Of a stretch of DNA of 64,000 nt, positions 27,601 to 35,301 are shown in pieces. The position numbers and the translations under genes were made by a program. Position 1 is the stretch's first letter. The number at the start of each line of letters is the position of its first letter. Source of the DNA: Methylotenera sp. Lineage in GTDB: Bacteria > Pseudomonadota > Gammaproteobacteria > Burkholderiales > Burkholderiaceae_C. Location of the stretch: the NCBI GenBank assembly GCA_021738245.1, contig JAIPCJ010000004.1:1-64000 (forward strand), in the 5' to 3' direction. Under the pieces are notes generated by a model. It saw only the letters and a program-made list of their open reading frames with translations, was not told where the DNA came from and did not search any database.

Positions 27601-30246
27601 CTTGCCGCGGGCCAGATCGCGCCAGGCCTGGTAGATCGGGAGGGCGTTCACCTCGGCCGCCACCTGCTCCTCGATGGCTGCGCGCTTGGCCTGGGCCTCG
27701 CGGTCGAGCTTGCGCAGCGCGCGGGCCTTGCTGTTGGCGATGTACTGCAGATCCCGGATGCTGGCGCCCTGCAGTGACGCCACCGCGTCCTCGATCGCCT
27801 GCTGGCCCTGGGCCTGGTAGGTGGCGAACTCCTCGGGCGTCATGCCGGCGGCCTCGGCCGAGGTGAAGAGCGGGGCCCCGCCGCGGCGTGCTGCGGTCGC
27901 TGCAATCTGCTCATCCGTCGCCAGCATGCGGTCCATCACCGCGCGCACCTCGGGGGTGAGTTCCACATCCAGCGCGGTGAGCTTGCGATACAGCGCCACC
28001 AGCCAGCCGCGGAAGCGGGCGAACACCTTGGCCAGCTCGGTGGTGGGCGCCTTGCCCTCCATCAGGTAAGCCTCGAAGCCGCGGGCGAACTTCTCGTGAT
28101 GTTCGCGCTGCTGCTCCAGCGTCATGTCCTGCCACGTGGCCAGATCCTTAACGCCGAACCAGTCGAGCAGCGTCTGCATGTCCTGCCGCATCTGCGTCGG
28201 CGCTTCGCTGCGGCTCGCCTGGGTGATGGCCGTGTCCAGAAAGAAATGCCCGCTCTCGTGAAGCGGCGTTGACAGGTCGGCGCCCTTCAACAGAGCAATG
28301 GTCTTGCTGTCGGGCGCGTAGAGGCCGCGTGCCTCGCCGCTGGCCTGGTCGAACACGCTGCCGGGCCGTGCTGTGTCGAGCTGCGACACGATGCGCGGCA
28401 CCAGACCCTGAATCTCGGCCGGCGTCAGGTTGTTGCGCTCGGCGGATGTGGCAATGAACGCCGACAGCAGCTCGGCGTACTGGGCATTGGCCTGGGGCGT
28501 GAACCGGCCCACCTTGGCCAGCGCATCGGCCACCGACTGTCGGGCCTGGGCCACTGCCTCGGCGCGCGGCTCCAGCGCGGGCTCGGGAGGAAACAGGCGG
28601 TCCACCTCGGCGCGCAGCTCGTCGTCCGGGTTGAAGGCTTGGGCCTCGGCCTGGCTCATGGCCTCGGGCGTCTTGCGGATGTGCTGCACCAGCTCGGGCA
28701 CGTCGGCCAGGTGCGCAGCCAGGTCGCCCACCTTGATGGCGATGTCACCGCCGGCGGTCTGTGCGTCGGCCAGTTGCTCGGTGATCTCCTTGGGCAGCGC
28801 GGCCAGCTTCTCGGGCGGTACCGACTGCGCGAACGTCTTGGCGTCAATGAACACCTCGGCGTCGTCGGCCGCTGCGTTGGCGAACTCCGCGAAGGTCTGC
28901 GGGTCACGCTGGCGCAGCTTGCTGGCCTTGGCCGCTTCCAGCAGTTGCGCGGCCTCGGCGGCGTCGGCCTTCGCTTGCTTGGCCTGGGCCATGCGCTCGC
29001 GCACCGTGCCGCCTGCGATGGTGGCCACCTCGGCGGGTGCGTGGAAAGCCTCGCCCACGATCTCGGCCAGGATGTTCCCGGGGTCCAGCTCCTGGCCGGC
29101 TGCGATCTGGCCGCCGGCCTCACCCAGGCCGCCGAATGCGCCCTGGATGGGCGTCTGCGTGGCGAGGTTCGCCAGCTCGCGCGCCACCGGCGCCTTGGTC
29201 AGCACCTTGCCGGGCAGCGCCAGCCGGCTGGCCAGGCCGCCCGATGCGGCGTCCACGGTGCCCACGATGGTGGCGTGCGCCATGGCCTGCGCGGCTACCC
29301 GCTGCATCAGCCGGGTGTCCTTCGCGGCCTTGGCCAGCGCCTCGGGGTCGTTGAGGTCTACACCCTCCTTGCCCAGTGCCTCCAGCAGGCTGCTGCCGTA
29401 GTCGGTCACGAAGCTGCCGGCACCCATGGTGCTGGCCTTCATGATCGGGCCGCCCGGCACCACAGCACCAGCGGCCAGGCCCGGCGCGTTCTGCACCAGG
29501 CTCTCCGGGCCGATGCTGGCGATGAACTTCACCGGGTCGGTGACGAACGCAGAGACAGCCTCGCCGAAGGTCTTGGCCTGCATCACCTGCTGAGTCACTG
29601 CGGGCGAGGGATACAGGGCCTTCTCTGCCTGCAGCGTGGCGATGCTTGCCGCCTGGCCGCCTGCCGCCTGCCCGAGGCTCGCCCGGTACTGGGCGCGCTG
29701 CTCTGGCGTCATGTACTGCACGCCCGCAGGGTCTGCGGAGTCGAGCACTCGGCCGCCGGCGGCCAGCGTCGCCTCCACCCGGTCCAGGTCGGCCAGCGCG
29801 TTGGCGTTGGCGCGCAGCGCGGTCGCGCTGAAGTTCTGCTTCAGCCCCGGGATGCCGCGGCGGAAGCTGTTGGCCAGGGTCTCGTAGAGGCTCAGGCTGT
29901 CGATGTCGTCATGCGACTGCGCAGCCGCGAAGGGCTTGGCGCGCAGGAACCCGGCCAGCTTCGGCGCGGTGGCCAGCTTGGCGTCGGCATCATCAACAGC
30001 GGCCTGGACGCGCACGTCCTGCAGGTTGCGCAGGATCACCTCCTCCGGTGCCGGGTAGCGGCGCGCCAACCTGGCCGCCTCGCTGGCCTGTTCGGGGTTC
30101 GTACGGGCTGCAGCCTGCAGCGTCAAGCGCTGTTGCGCCTTTTCGCCCTGCAGCACCTGGCCGACGGCGTCGTCGATCAGGTCGCGCTTGGCCTTCTCGG
30201 GCTGGGTGCCGATGGCACCGGCTACTGCGTCGTCGATGGTGATCAT
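24658..30246 (-). CDS. Giant phage protein (1862 aa), candidate DNA-ejection/large polyvalent protein with HExxH motif
   Basis: An 1862-residue, largely alpha-helical, Ala-rich protein, the last gene of the leftward series. It resembles the very large internal virion or 'large polyvalent' proteins of podovirus-like phages. A metallopeptidase-like HESGH (HExxH) lies at residues 663-667 in a STPLHESGHFFLDTA context. Glycine-rich hydrophobic stretches occur near 250-290. The C-terminal ~350 residues contain RKHPMLTQFYSYF and a hydrophobic helix pair (ADMALLSVIPAIVPAALTELL), reminiscent of proteins that enter the host envelope with the DNA. The ATG overlaps the stop of the 528-residue gene (ATGA). 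The detailed role is inferred; no lysozyme-type motif was noticed. Confidence 0.7.
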   Translation of the reverse strand: MITIDDAVAGAIGTQPEKAKRDLIDDAVGQVLQGEKAQQRLTLQAAARTNPEQASEAARLARRYPAPEEVILRNLQDVRVQAAVDDADAKLATAPKLAGFLRAKPFAAAQSHDDIDSLSLYETLANSFRRGIPGLKQNFSATALRANANALADLDRVEATLAAGGRVLDSADPAGVQYMTPEQRAQYRASLGQAAGGQAASIATLQAEKALYPSPAVTQQVMQAKTFGEAVSAFVTDPVKFIASIGPESLVQNAPGLAAGAVVPGGPIMKASTMGAGSFVTDYGSSLLEALGKEGVDLNDPEALAKAAKDTRLMQRVAAQAMAHATIVGTVDAASGGLASRLALPGKVLTKAPVARELANLATQTPIQGAFGGLGEAGGQIAAGQELDPGNILAEIVGEAFHAPAEVATIAGGTVRERMAQAKQAKADAAEAAQLLEAAKASKLRQRDPQTFAEFANAAADDAEVFIDAKTFAQSVPPEKLAALPKEITEQLADAQTAGGDIAIKVGDLAAHLADVPELVQHIRKTPEAMSQAEAQAFNPDDELRAEVDRLFPPEPALEPRAEAVAQARQSVADALAKVGRFTPQANAQYAELLSAFIATSAERNNLTPAEIQGLVPRIVSQLDTARPGSVFDQASGEARGLYAPDSKTIALLKGADLSTPLHESGHFFLDTAITQASRSEAPTQMRQDMQTLLDWFGVKDLATWQDMTLEQQREHHEKFARGFEAYLMEGKAPTTELAKVFARFRGWLVALYRKLTALDVELTPEVRAVMDRMLATDEQIAATAARRGGAPLFTSAEAAGMTPEEFATYQAQGQQAIEDAVASLQGASIRDLQYIANSKARALRKLDREAQAKRAAIEEQVAAEVNALPIYQAWRDLARGKTEDGQPVRLSLPEIKETHPELVERLPHGVATNDPNAMPADLVAEAYGLSSGDELVKLLATLDKPADVIEARTDQLMLERHGELYDPAALERAAHAAIANDARARVLSTEANALARAVGGVQIANRAAREFAEAAIARRKVRELRPGQFTAAEARAGRQAAAAFKKGDLATAASAKREQTLQHMLAKTTAATLAEVERAVDYLGKFDSAATRKAIGPEYADQIDQLLERVDLRTGQSLKAIDKRKSLAAWVASQEEQGFAPAVDERLLNEAARTSFKDMTVEELRGLLDTVRNIEHLGRLKERLLTQRDARTFAETVETIAGSIVANGGAKRPVALEGERGVKPWLEGMAAAHRKLSSLVHQMDGGKDAGPLWSALVRPMNDAGTREQVMIEKATLKLAEIYKPIMALKGGTTGAKVFIPEIGASLTRAGRLSVALNWGNEGNRQRLLDGDRWTQAQVDAIVRTLSPVELQFVNDVHEYIDSFWPEIQAQQLRVSGVSEDKVEASPWVATASDGTQVPMRGGYYPAKYDTARSAKAESHDAAQVAKDMLSGAYVRATTRRGFTKARAEMVKDRPLRKDLGVITQHVNEVVHNLAWQEWLSDANRLLGNKLIDGAIREHYGPAVIRTLKDDLQGIATADVVSGTAIDQALMKLRANVSRATMGLSFTTALMQPFGITQSMVRIGAAPVLRGLARWGGDAARMESSMTWISEKSDFMRLRAKTFNRELREIAGRVQGQSKTSQVIDAGLFYLTTKCQQIADVPTWIGRYEQALAQGMDEATAVAQADQAVISSQGGGQTKDLAEIQRKHPMLTQFYSYFSVTLNLTAERTAATDFRNPKAVAGWLADMALLSVIPAIVPAALTELLRGGGSDDPEKWAKKVLEWQAGYLLGLVVGVRELSGLVGGYPYAGPPVGRIVTDVGKAAQQIHQGEVDEPAVAAVVRLLGDVFGIPSAQAVRSYKGWVAWSEGNAPISAVLMGPPPKE

Positions 30247-31829
30247 TCGATGCCCTTCCAGGCCTTGTACGCCTGCGTGATCTGTGCGTCAGTCGGTGCG
30301 GCCACGCCGCGGGCCTTGAAGCGCTTCACCAGCTCGGCGCGGTCGGTGCTGCTGATGTCGGGCACGAACTTGCGGCCGGTCACCACGCTCTCGGCGTAGC
30401 TCTTCGCGTTGTCGTTGAACCAGCTCGACTGGCCCGGCAGCATCAGCCGGTCAAGGATCTTGGTCTCCTCGTCGGGCGTGGGGTACTTGCCCGTGCGCTG
30501 CTTGAAGGTCTCGCGCTCGCGGTTCGCGGCCTCGGAGAACGTGCCCTTCTTCTTGTCGTCCTTATCGATGCCGAGCAGGTTCCAGCGGTCCTCGATGCGG
30601 CGCAGCCAAGTCACGCCGTCTGCGCTCTGCTTGGGGTCAAGGATTTCCCGCTGCTTGGTGTAGAGCTGCTCCAGGTCGGTCTGGCTCAGCTTCATGCTGT
30701 AGGCCTGCAGCCGCTCCTGGGCGAATGCCTGCGGGTCTCGCACCAGCATTTCCCAGAGCTTCGCGTGGGTGGTGGGGTCAGTCGGCACCGGCTTTGCGCC
30801 CAGCATGGCCAGGTGCTCGGCGCGCTGGCGCAGATGGTCCTGGAGCTGCACGCGCTCGCGGCCATCCATGCCCGTCAGCACCGCCTCGGGCACCTTCTTG
30901 CCCTGGCCCACCAGCTGCCAAGCCTGGTCGGAGAACTTGCGCTCCTCCTCCTGCTTGGCCGCCAGCACCAGCCCGTGATTGGTCTTGAGCTGCGTTATGG
31001 CCTTCTCGCGGCGCTCGGGGTCTTTGATGTCAGCCGCCGCGGTGATCTGCTCGGCGAGCGGCTTGGCCGCCACGCTGGCAGCGAACTGCACCGCAAACTG
31101 GTTGTCCGTCGCGCCCTTGAGGATCTGTTCCACGCGCGGCTGCTGCGCGAATCCCACCTCGGCCTTGTTGGCGTCGTAATAGGTCTGCGCTGCTGCCGCG
31201 TTGGTCTCGGCGAGCTTGCTGATCTGCGCCAGGTGAAGCTGCGAAAGGCTCTTGCCCTGCTCGGCCAGCAACTGCTCGGTGGTCCAGCCCTTGCGCGCGG
31301 CCACCTCGGCGGTCAGCTGGCGCACCCGGGCCGCGGCGCCGGCCACGTCGCCCGAGGTCACGCCGAACTGAATCGACGTCTGGATGTTGGCCGATGCCGC
31401 ATCGTCGGCAGTGCGCTCCTTTTCGTTGTTGACGTGCTGCGCGACAGTGCCGAGGGCCACGCTCTGCCGGCGCCCGAGCACCTGGCTCAGCATCGTTTTG
31501 CCGCGGGTGCTGAGGGCCTGGCCGTAGGTCGTCGGGGCGTCCTGCCACCACTTGGCCGCCTCGGCCTGGTACTGGTCGACGTTGGCGCCCTGGTACTTGG
31601 TGCGCAGCTCGGCGTCCTTGGCCATCCAGTCGCCGGCCAGCTTGGCGTCCACCTGGCTGGTGGCGATCTCGTCATCGCGCTGCGCGATCTTGTCGGCCAC
31701 ATCGCTGGCGCGGTCCAGGGCTTGGCCGACGGCGCGGCCGGTCGCCCCGGTGTCGACTTGCGGGATGTACCCGCCGGGCTGGGCCTGCGTGGTGAGCTGC
31801 GGGCCAGTGGAGAGTGGTACACGGGGCAT
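30243..31829 (-). CDS. Phage-type helical protein (528 aa), probable partner of the giant ejection protein
   Basis: A 528-residue helical protein rich in Ala, Gln, Lys and Asp, with no membrane helix or signal. The N-terminus is Pro/Gly-rich (MPRVPLSTGPQLTTQAQPGG) and the rest looks like long helical repeats. Such proteins commonly precede the giant internal virion protein in podovirus-like gene orders, as a structural or ejection component. It is coupled by ATGA to the 1862-residue gene. AAGGA precedes the ATG by seven bases. I cannot name a family with certainty; the assignment rests on neighbourhood and composition. Confidence 0.6.
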   Translation of the reverse strand: MPRVPLSTGPQLTTQAQPGGYIPQVDTGATGRAVGQALDRASDVADKIAQRDDEIATSQVDAKLAGDWMAKDAELRTKYQGANVDQYQAEAAKWWQDAPTTYGQALSTRGKTMLSQVLGRRQSVALGTVAQHVNNEKERTADDAASANIQTSIQFGVTSGDVAGAAARVRQLTAEVAARKGWTTEQLLAEQGKSLSQLHLAQISKLAETNAAAAQTYYDANKAEVGFAQQPRVEQILKGATDNQFAVQFAASVAAKPLAEQITAAADIKDPERREKAITQLKTNHGLVLAAKQEEERKFSDQAWQLVGQGKKVPEAVLTGMDGRERVQLQDHLRQRAEHLAMLGAKPVPTDPTTHAKLWEMLVRDPQAFAQERLQAYSMKLSQTDLEQLYTKQREILDPKQSADGVTWLRRIEDRWNLLGIDKDDKKKGTFSEAANRERETFKQRTGKYPTPDEETKILDRLMLPGQSSWFNDNAKSYAESVVTGRKFVPDISSTDRAELVKRFKARGVAAPTDAQITQAYKAWKGIE

Positions 31830-31846
31830 GGTGTCTTCCTTGGTCG

Positions 31847-32062
31847 TCAGGCCAGGTCGCAGTAGTCGGGCAGCAGTTCGCCCTCGATGCGCTCACCCTC
31901 GGCGAAGCGGCGCCGCAGCTCGGCCAGCATGGCGTGCACGGTCTCGGGGTAGAGGTAGCGCAGGCCGTCCTGGCTCACCCACCAAAGCAGGAAGGCCGAC
32001 GGCTGCGCGGCGATGGGTTGCCCCTTGCGACTGCCGCAAGGCATCAGGGGCTGGCACATCAC
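31847..32062 (-). CDS. Small hypothetical protein (71 aa) in the virion-gene block
   Basis: A 71-residue protein starting MMCQPLMPCGSRKG, with a Trp/Tyr-rich middle (FLLWWVSQDGLRYLYPE) and an acidic C-terminal helix (MLAELRRRFAEGERIEGELL). Not recognised. Its ATG overlaps the TGA of the cement gene, and the 528-residue gene follows after 17 bases, so it is a member of the operon. Confidence 0.6.
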   Translation of the reverse strand: MMCQPLMPCGSRKGQPIAAQPSAFLLWWVSQDGLRYLYPETVHAMLAELRRRFAEGERIEGELLPDYCDLA

Positions 32063-32523
32063 GCCACGCCGAAGCCGCTGCCGTGCAGCTTGTCGAGGTC
32101 TTGCGGGCTGTTCACCACGTTCGCGGTGAACTGGCCGGCGGTCAGCGGGCCATTGGTCACCGTGTACTGCAGGCCCAGGTATCGCTGGCCGAAGTTCTGC
32201 GCGGTGAGCACATGGCGCGGCACCAGCAGCACGATGGGCCGGCGGGCATAGGTCAGGTCAGCCTTCGGGATGGCACCGGTTTGCGCCAGCACGGTGACGC
32301 CGGCATTGATCACGCCGCCACCCACCCCGCTGCCGCTGATGGCCTGAAAGTTCACCGTGGCCGCACCGGCTGCGGTGACGGTCTGATCCACCGTGATGAC
32401 GACATAGAGCGGCTCACCCGCGCTGAGGTCACGCGCCATGTTCAGGTCGATGCAGTTGGCGGATACGGCCGATGCCGTCACCGCCTGCGCGCTGGAGAGT
32501 TGGAGAAGTCCGTCGATCCACAT
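32059..32523 (-). CDS. Bbp16-family capsid cement protein
   Basis: A 154-residue beta-rich protein that reads like the Bbp16 family, the cement protein that decorates the capsid of Bordetella phage BPP-1. Supporting phrases are the start MWIDGLLQLSSAQAVTASAV, then IDLNMARDLSAGEPLYVVIT and RYLGLQYTVTNGPLTAGQF, which I recall as typical for it. Cement proteins bind the outside of the major capsid shell, yet no major capsid gene is next to it or elsewhere in the element, although BPP-1-like phages keep it next door. The protein could stabilise or mark a helper-derived shell. The name is from memory of the family, not from a search. Confidence 0.75.
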   Translation of the reverse strand: MWIDGLLQLSSAQAVTASAVSANCIDLNMARDLSAGEPLYVVITVDQTVTAAGAATVNFQAISGSGVGGGVINAGVTVLAQTGAIPKADLTYARRPIVLLVPRHVLTAQNFGQRYLGLQYTVTNGPLTAGQFTANVVNSPQDLDKLHGSGFGVA

Positions 32524-32533
32524 GATTAGGTCC

Positions 32534-33151
32534 TTAGGTCCGTTTGAGTTTTCCGCTTGCGATGGCGGCGCGTGCCTGCCGTGCAGCGATGCGCACCACG
32601 TCCGGGTGATTGCCCAGGCCGGTGCGGTTGAGGAAGTCCTTCAGGCGGGGATCTCGGCCCACCAGGCGGCGCGCGTCGGCCAGGGCCTGCTCCCACCCGT
32701 CGGGGCCGTATTCGTCCTGCAGCGCGGTCTTGGCCTCGTCCGGCCATACCTGCATGGTCTCGGCGCTGGGCTCGTCCATCGTGGCCAAGCCGACAACGTG
32801 CGCAGCGTCCTGCGCATTCAGGTCAAGGTCTGCAAACACGCCGGCCCACGTGCGGTGCTCAGCCTCGGCCGCCTGGCCCTCGATGCCCAGGTCGGCCAGG
32901 GCCTTGTCGATGCCTGCGGCCTTGTACTGCGTGGTGTCGCTGTAGATCTGGCGCGCTGGCTCGGCCTCGCGCAGGGCCTTCACCTCGGGCGGCAGTTCCT
33001 CCGGTGGCAGCTCGGGCTTGTCGTACATGGCCGAGGCGATCTGCTCGCCGGTGCGGCCCACCGGCTCGGTGGGCGGAACGTGCGCGGGCGGGGGCTCACC
33101 ACCGTAGAGCGCGGCGCCCATCTCGGCCAGGCTGCGGGATTCGTCACCCAT
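32534..33151 (-). CDS. Scaffold/capsid-assembly-like phage protein
   Basis: A 205-residue acidic protein with a Pro-rich, probably unfolded N-terminal half and a helical C-terminal half. The end (DPRLKDFLNRTGLGNHPDVV followed by a basic helix and tail) closely resembles the C-termini of phage scaffolding proteins, where a short NHP-containing helix pair precedes a basic capsid-binding tail. Its position just before the cement gene is where a scaffold gene is expected; the major capsid gene that should stand between them is absent. It overlaps the upstream gene by eight bases. If it acts on a helper's capsid it might change capsid size, as satellite scaffolds do; that is inference. Confidence 0.6.
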   Translation of the reverse strand: MGDESRSLAEMGAALYGGEPPPAHVPPTEPVGRTGEQIASAMYDKPELPPEELPPEVKALREAEPARQIYSDTTQYKAAGIDKALADLGIEGQAAEAEHRTWAGVFADLDLNAQDAAHVVGLATMDEPSAETMQVWPDEAKTALQDEYGPDGWEQALADARRLVGRDPRLKDFLNRTGLGNHPDVVRIAARQARAAIASGKLKRT

Positions 33152-33917
33152 GCTTACCGCCTGCGATCTCGGCGAGCTCGTGCGGCTCCTTCAGGCAGAG
33201 TTCGATGCGAGAGGAGTTGTGCTCCAGTCGCCCGTGCGCGCGCTCGGCGGCCTGCTGGAACAGCAGATCGAACGATCCAGGCGTGAGCGTCTCGTGATCA
33301 AACACCCAGCCGGCTGCAGGGATGGCGATATTGCTCGGGTTACCGGATCGCATCGCCACTTTCATGACGAAGTGCGCCAGCGCATGCTGCATGTCGGGGC
33401 CCTCAACCCCCGAGGCGTGCGGGTACGTCGTCTCAATCAGAAGCTGCCGCTGGCGCAACAGGCCGTTGTGCCAGGGATCACCGAGCAGGTGTGTGTGGAA
33501 GGGCGTAGCCAGCTCTGCGGATTCCCGCACGGCGGCTTGCGTTGCATTGCCGAGCGTGATCACCTCGTCGAGCGCCCTCAGGAAGAGTTCGCCGGCCTGC
33601 TCAAGGGCCGCAACCAGCTGGCGCCGGTGTTCCCGGGTGTCAAGCGCGGCCTGCATGGTCTTGCGTGCGTGCAGGCGTTGCGCCTTCCGGGCTTGGCTGG
33701 TTTCCAAGGCATGGATCGCCGTGAGGTCACCCAGCAGGTCGTCCCGCTCGTCCTCCATGGCTTGACGGCGCGAACGGGCGTGCCGGGCCGCTTCCGCAGC
33801 GCCACCGGTGGGGTTGCCGGGACGCGCGGCGCCGAGTTGGTGGATCTCGGCGTCAATGCGCTGGATCTCCTCGTCGATATCGGTGATGCGCTTTTTGTGG
33901 GCGTCGATGATGTCCAT
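33144..33917 (-). CDS. Hypothetical coiled-coil protein of the element
   Basis: A 257-residue protein. The first ~110 residues form charged heptad-rich helices (MDIIDAHKKRITDIDEEIQR and on). The second half is a globular region with several His residues (FHTHLLGDPWHNG). Not recognised. AAAGGAG stands seven bases before the ATG. It lies between the terminase-small-like gene and the scaffold-like gene, where large terminase and portal genes normally are, yet it shows no Walker motif or portal-like features. Confidence 0.55.
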   Translation of the reverse strand: MDIIDAHKKRITDIDEEIQRIDAEIHQLGAARPGNPTGGAAEAARHARSRRQAMEDERDDLLGDLTAIHALETSQARKAQRLHARKTMQAALDTREHRRQLVAALEQAGELFLRALDEVITLGNATQAAVRESAELATPFHTHLLGDPWHNGLLRQRQLLIETTYPHASGVEGPDMQHALAHFVMKVAMRSGNPSNIAIPAAGWVFDHETLTPGSFDLLFQQAAERAHGRLEHNSSRIELCLKEPHELAEIAGGKHG

Positions 33918-33972
33918 GGGTCACTCCTTTCGGGCATCGTGCCCAGCAGGAGCGCCCGGCACCAGAAGGGCA

Positions 33973-34440
33973 CTACAAGGGCACGCCGACAGCGACGGCG
34001 CGGCCCGGCGGTGGACGCCATCGCACATGCACCCGGCCGTTGCGCATCTCAAAGCGCACGCCGGGGCCGTTCTCGCTGTCGGCAGGCGCTAGCAGGGCAG
34101 CTAGCTTCGGATCGGTGTGGATGAGGCTGTCACGCGCTCGGGCCGTGGCCTGGCGCCACGCGCGCAACGTCTGGCCCTGCCGCAGCTCCAGCCACCTGCC
34201 CGGGTTGTGGGCAACGAGGTGCAACACCCAGGCGCCCGCGCCGTCACAGCGCCACACGCCCGCATCGGTGAGCCAGCCACCACCGGGCAGCGGGCGGAAC
34301 TGCAGCGCAGGCGGGAGCTGGGCCTGGATCAGCAGCGAGGACAAAGCGCGCTTGTGCCAGGGCAGCAGGCAATCACACCCGTCTACCCGGTGGAGCAGCT
34401 CGGTGATCTGGTCGTGGGTCAGGGTCGGAGTGGGACTCAT
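33973..34440 (-). CDS. Hypothetical protein (155 aa) of the element
   Basis: A 155-residue protein, not recognised. It has a short helical N-terminus with Cys pairs (DGCDCLLPWHKRALSSLL), a middle rich in Trp and Gly and an Arg/Pro-rich C-terminus (VHVRWRPPPGRAVAVGVPL). There is no membrane segment. It is in the same direction as its neighbours, 55 bases from the next gene. Frame and composition fit the operon, and coding is likely although no homology is seen. Confidence 0.5.
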   Translation of the reverse strand: MSPTPTLTHDQITELLHRVDGCDCLLPWHKRALSSLLIQAQLPPALQFRPLPGGGWLTDAGVWRCDGAGAWVLHLVAHNPGRWLELRQGQTLRAWRQATARARDSLIHTDPKLAALLAPADSENGPGVRFEMRNGRVHVRWRPPPGRAVAVGVPL

Positions 34441-34515
34441 GCGCGTTCACCCGTGCCTACATGCGAACTTTGCGCACCTTGCGCCATTGGCGCGCCCGGC
34501 GGATTTGCAGTCCGA

Positions 34516-35118
34516 TCAGGCAAGGTCGCTGCCGTCATCTGAGGCCTTGCGCTCTGCTGCAACGCCCATGATGGCGACTATCCGAGCGCGCCCGGCTTGC
34601 AGGCTCTCCTCCACCTGGGCCAGCTCCGCGTCCAGCTCGGCGTCGCTCAGTTTGGCGAAGGGCGACAACTCCACCCGGCGGGTCTCGCGGTACTTCTCGG
34701 GACGGTGCGCACGCAGCAGAAAGATCAGCAATTGGTCGCTGTACCCCTTCACCGTGGCCACGCAAGGCTGGCCGGCGGCGTCCAGCAGCAGCGGGGCCTG
34801 GTCGGGCGGGAAAGGCTTGCCGCTCTTCGGATTGATGGCGGTAAGGTCGCGGAGGTAGGTGAATTGCCCTTTGTGCACCAGCGGAACGTCCACGCCCACG
34901 ACAGCGCGGCGGAAGGCCTCGCCCTCAAGTTCGTCGATGCCGGCTTCGAGCGCATCGTCCCAGGCCTTCGCAAACTCCGGGTTCTTGGCGCGGTGGTCAT
35001 AGGCCGTCTGCCGCGAGACGCCGGCGGCCTCGCAGGCTTTTCCCACCACGCACAGCGCGGCTAGAGCCTCGCAGAAGCGAGCCTGAGCGGCGGGTGAGAA
35101 CTTGGAGCGGCGCGGCAT
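34516..35118 (-). CDS. Phage terminase small subunit-like protein
   Basis: A 200-residue protein that starts MPRRSKFSPAAQARFCEALA with a helix-turn-helix (AAGVSRQTAYDHRAKNPEFAKAW, read in two parts) and ends with the phrase YSDQLLIFLLRAHRPEKYRE. These are the standard features of HTH-containing TerS-type proteins that bind the packaging site. Alternative in-frame starts exist at 35127 and 35157. No large terminase gene follows, so it probably works with an ATPase from elsewhere, as in phage-inducible islands where a satellite TerS redirects the helper's TerL. Three direct repeats occur just upstream. Confidence 0.75.
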   Translation of the reverse strand: MPRRSKFSPAAQARFCEALAALCVVGKACEAAGVSRQTAYDHRAKNPEFAKAWDDALEAGIDELEGEAFRRAVVGVDVPLVHKGQFTYLRDLTAINPKSGKPFPPDQAPLLLDAAGQPCVATVKGYSDQLLIFLLRAHRPEKYRETRRVELSPFAKLSDAELDAELAQVEESLQAGRARIVAIMGVAAERKASDDGSDLA

Positions 35119-35175
35119 AGCGCGCATGGTGCGCGCGCTCGGCGTCGTCAACCGCACGGCCTATATCGCGCGTAC

Positions 35176-35297
35176 GCACGCGCACACGCAGGCGATGTGT
35201 CGGGCACTGTCAACCATCGGGCCTCGCGCGCACACGCGGGCGATGCGTGCAGAAGTTGCGCCTTGCCTATACGCGCGCGCACGCCCGCGCGATGCGT
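35176..35297. repeat. Three ~25-bp direct repeats with 48-49-bp period upstream of the TerS-like gene
   Basis: Copies at 35176-35200, 35224-35248 and 35271-35297 share the core GCGCACACGC followed by GGCGATGCGT, with a few changes. They fill most of the gap between the DnaC-like stop and the TerS-like start. The spacing is about 4.5 helical turns. A packaging (pac/cosB-like) or regulatory site is possible. Confidence 0.6.
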
Positions 35298-35301
35298 TGC
35301 A

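Noticed and set aside
35176-35297. CRISPR array
   Set aside because: Only three repeats, imperfect, with no cas genes and no distinct spacers; better read as a binding-site array.
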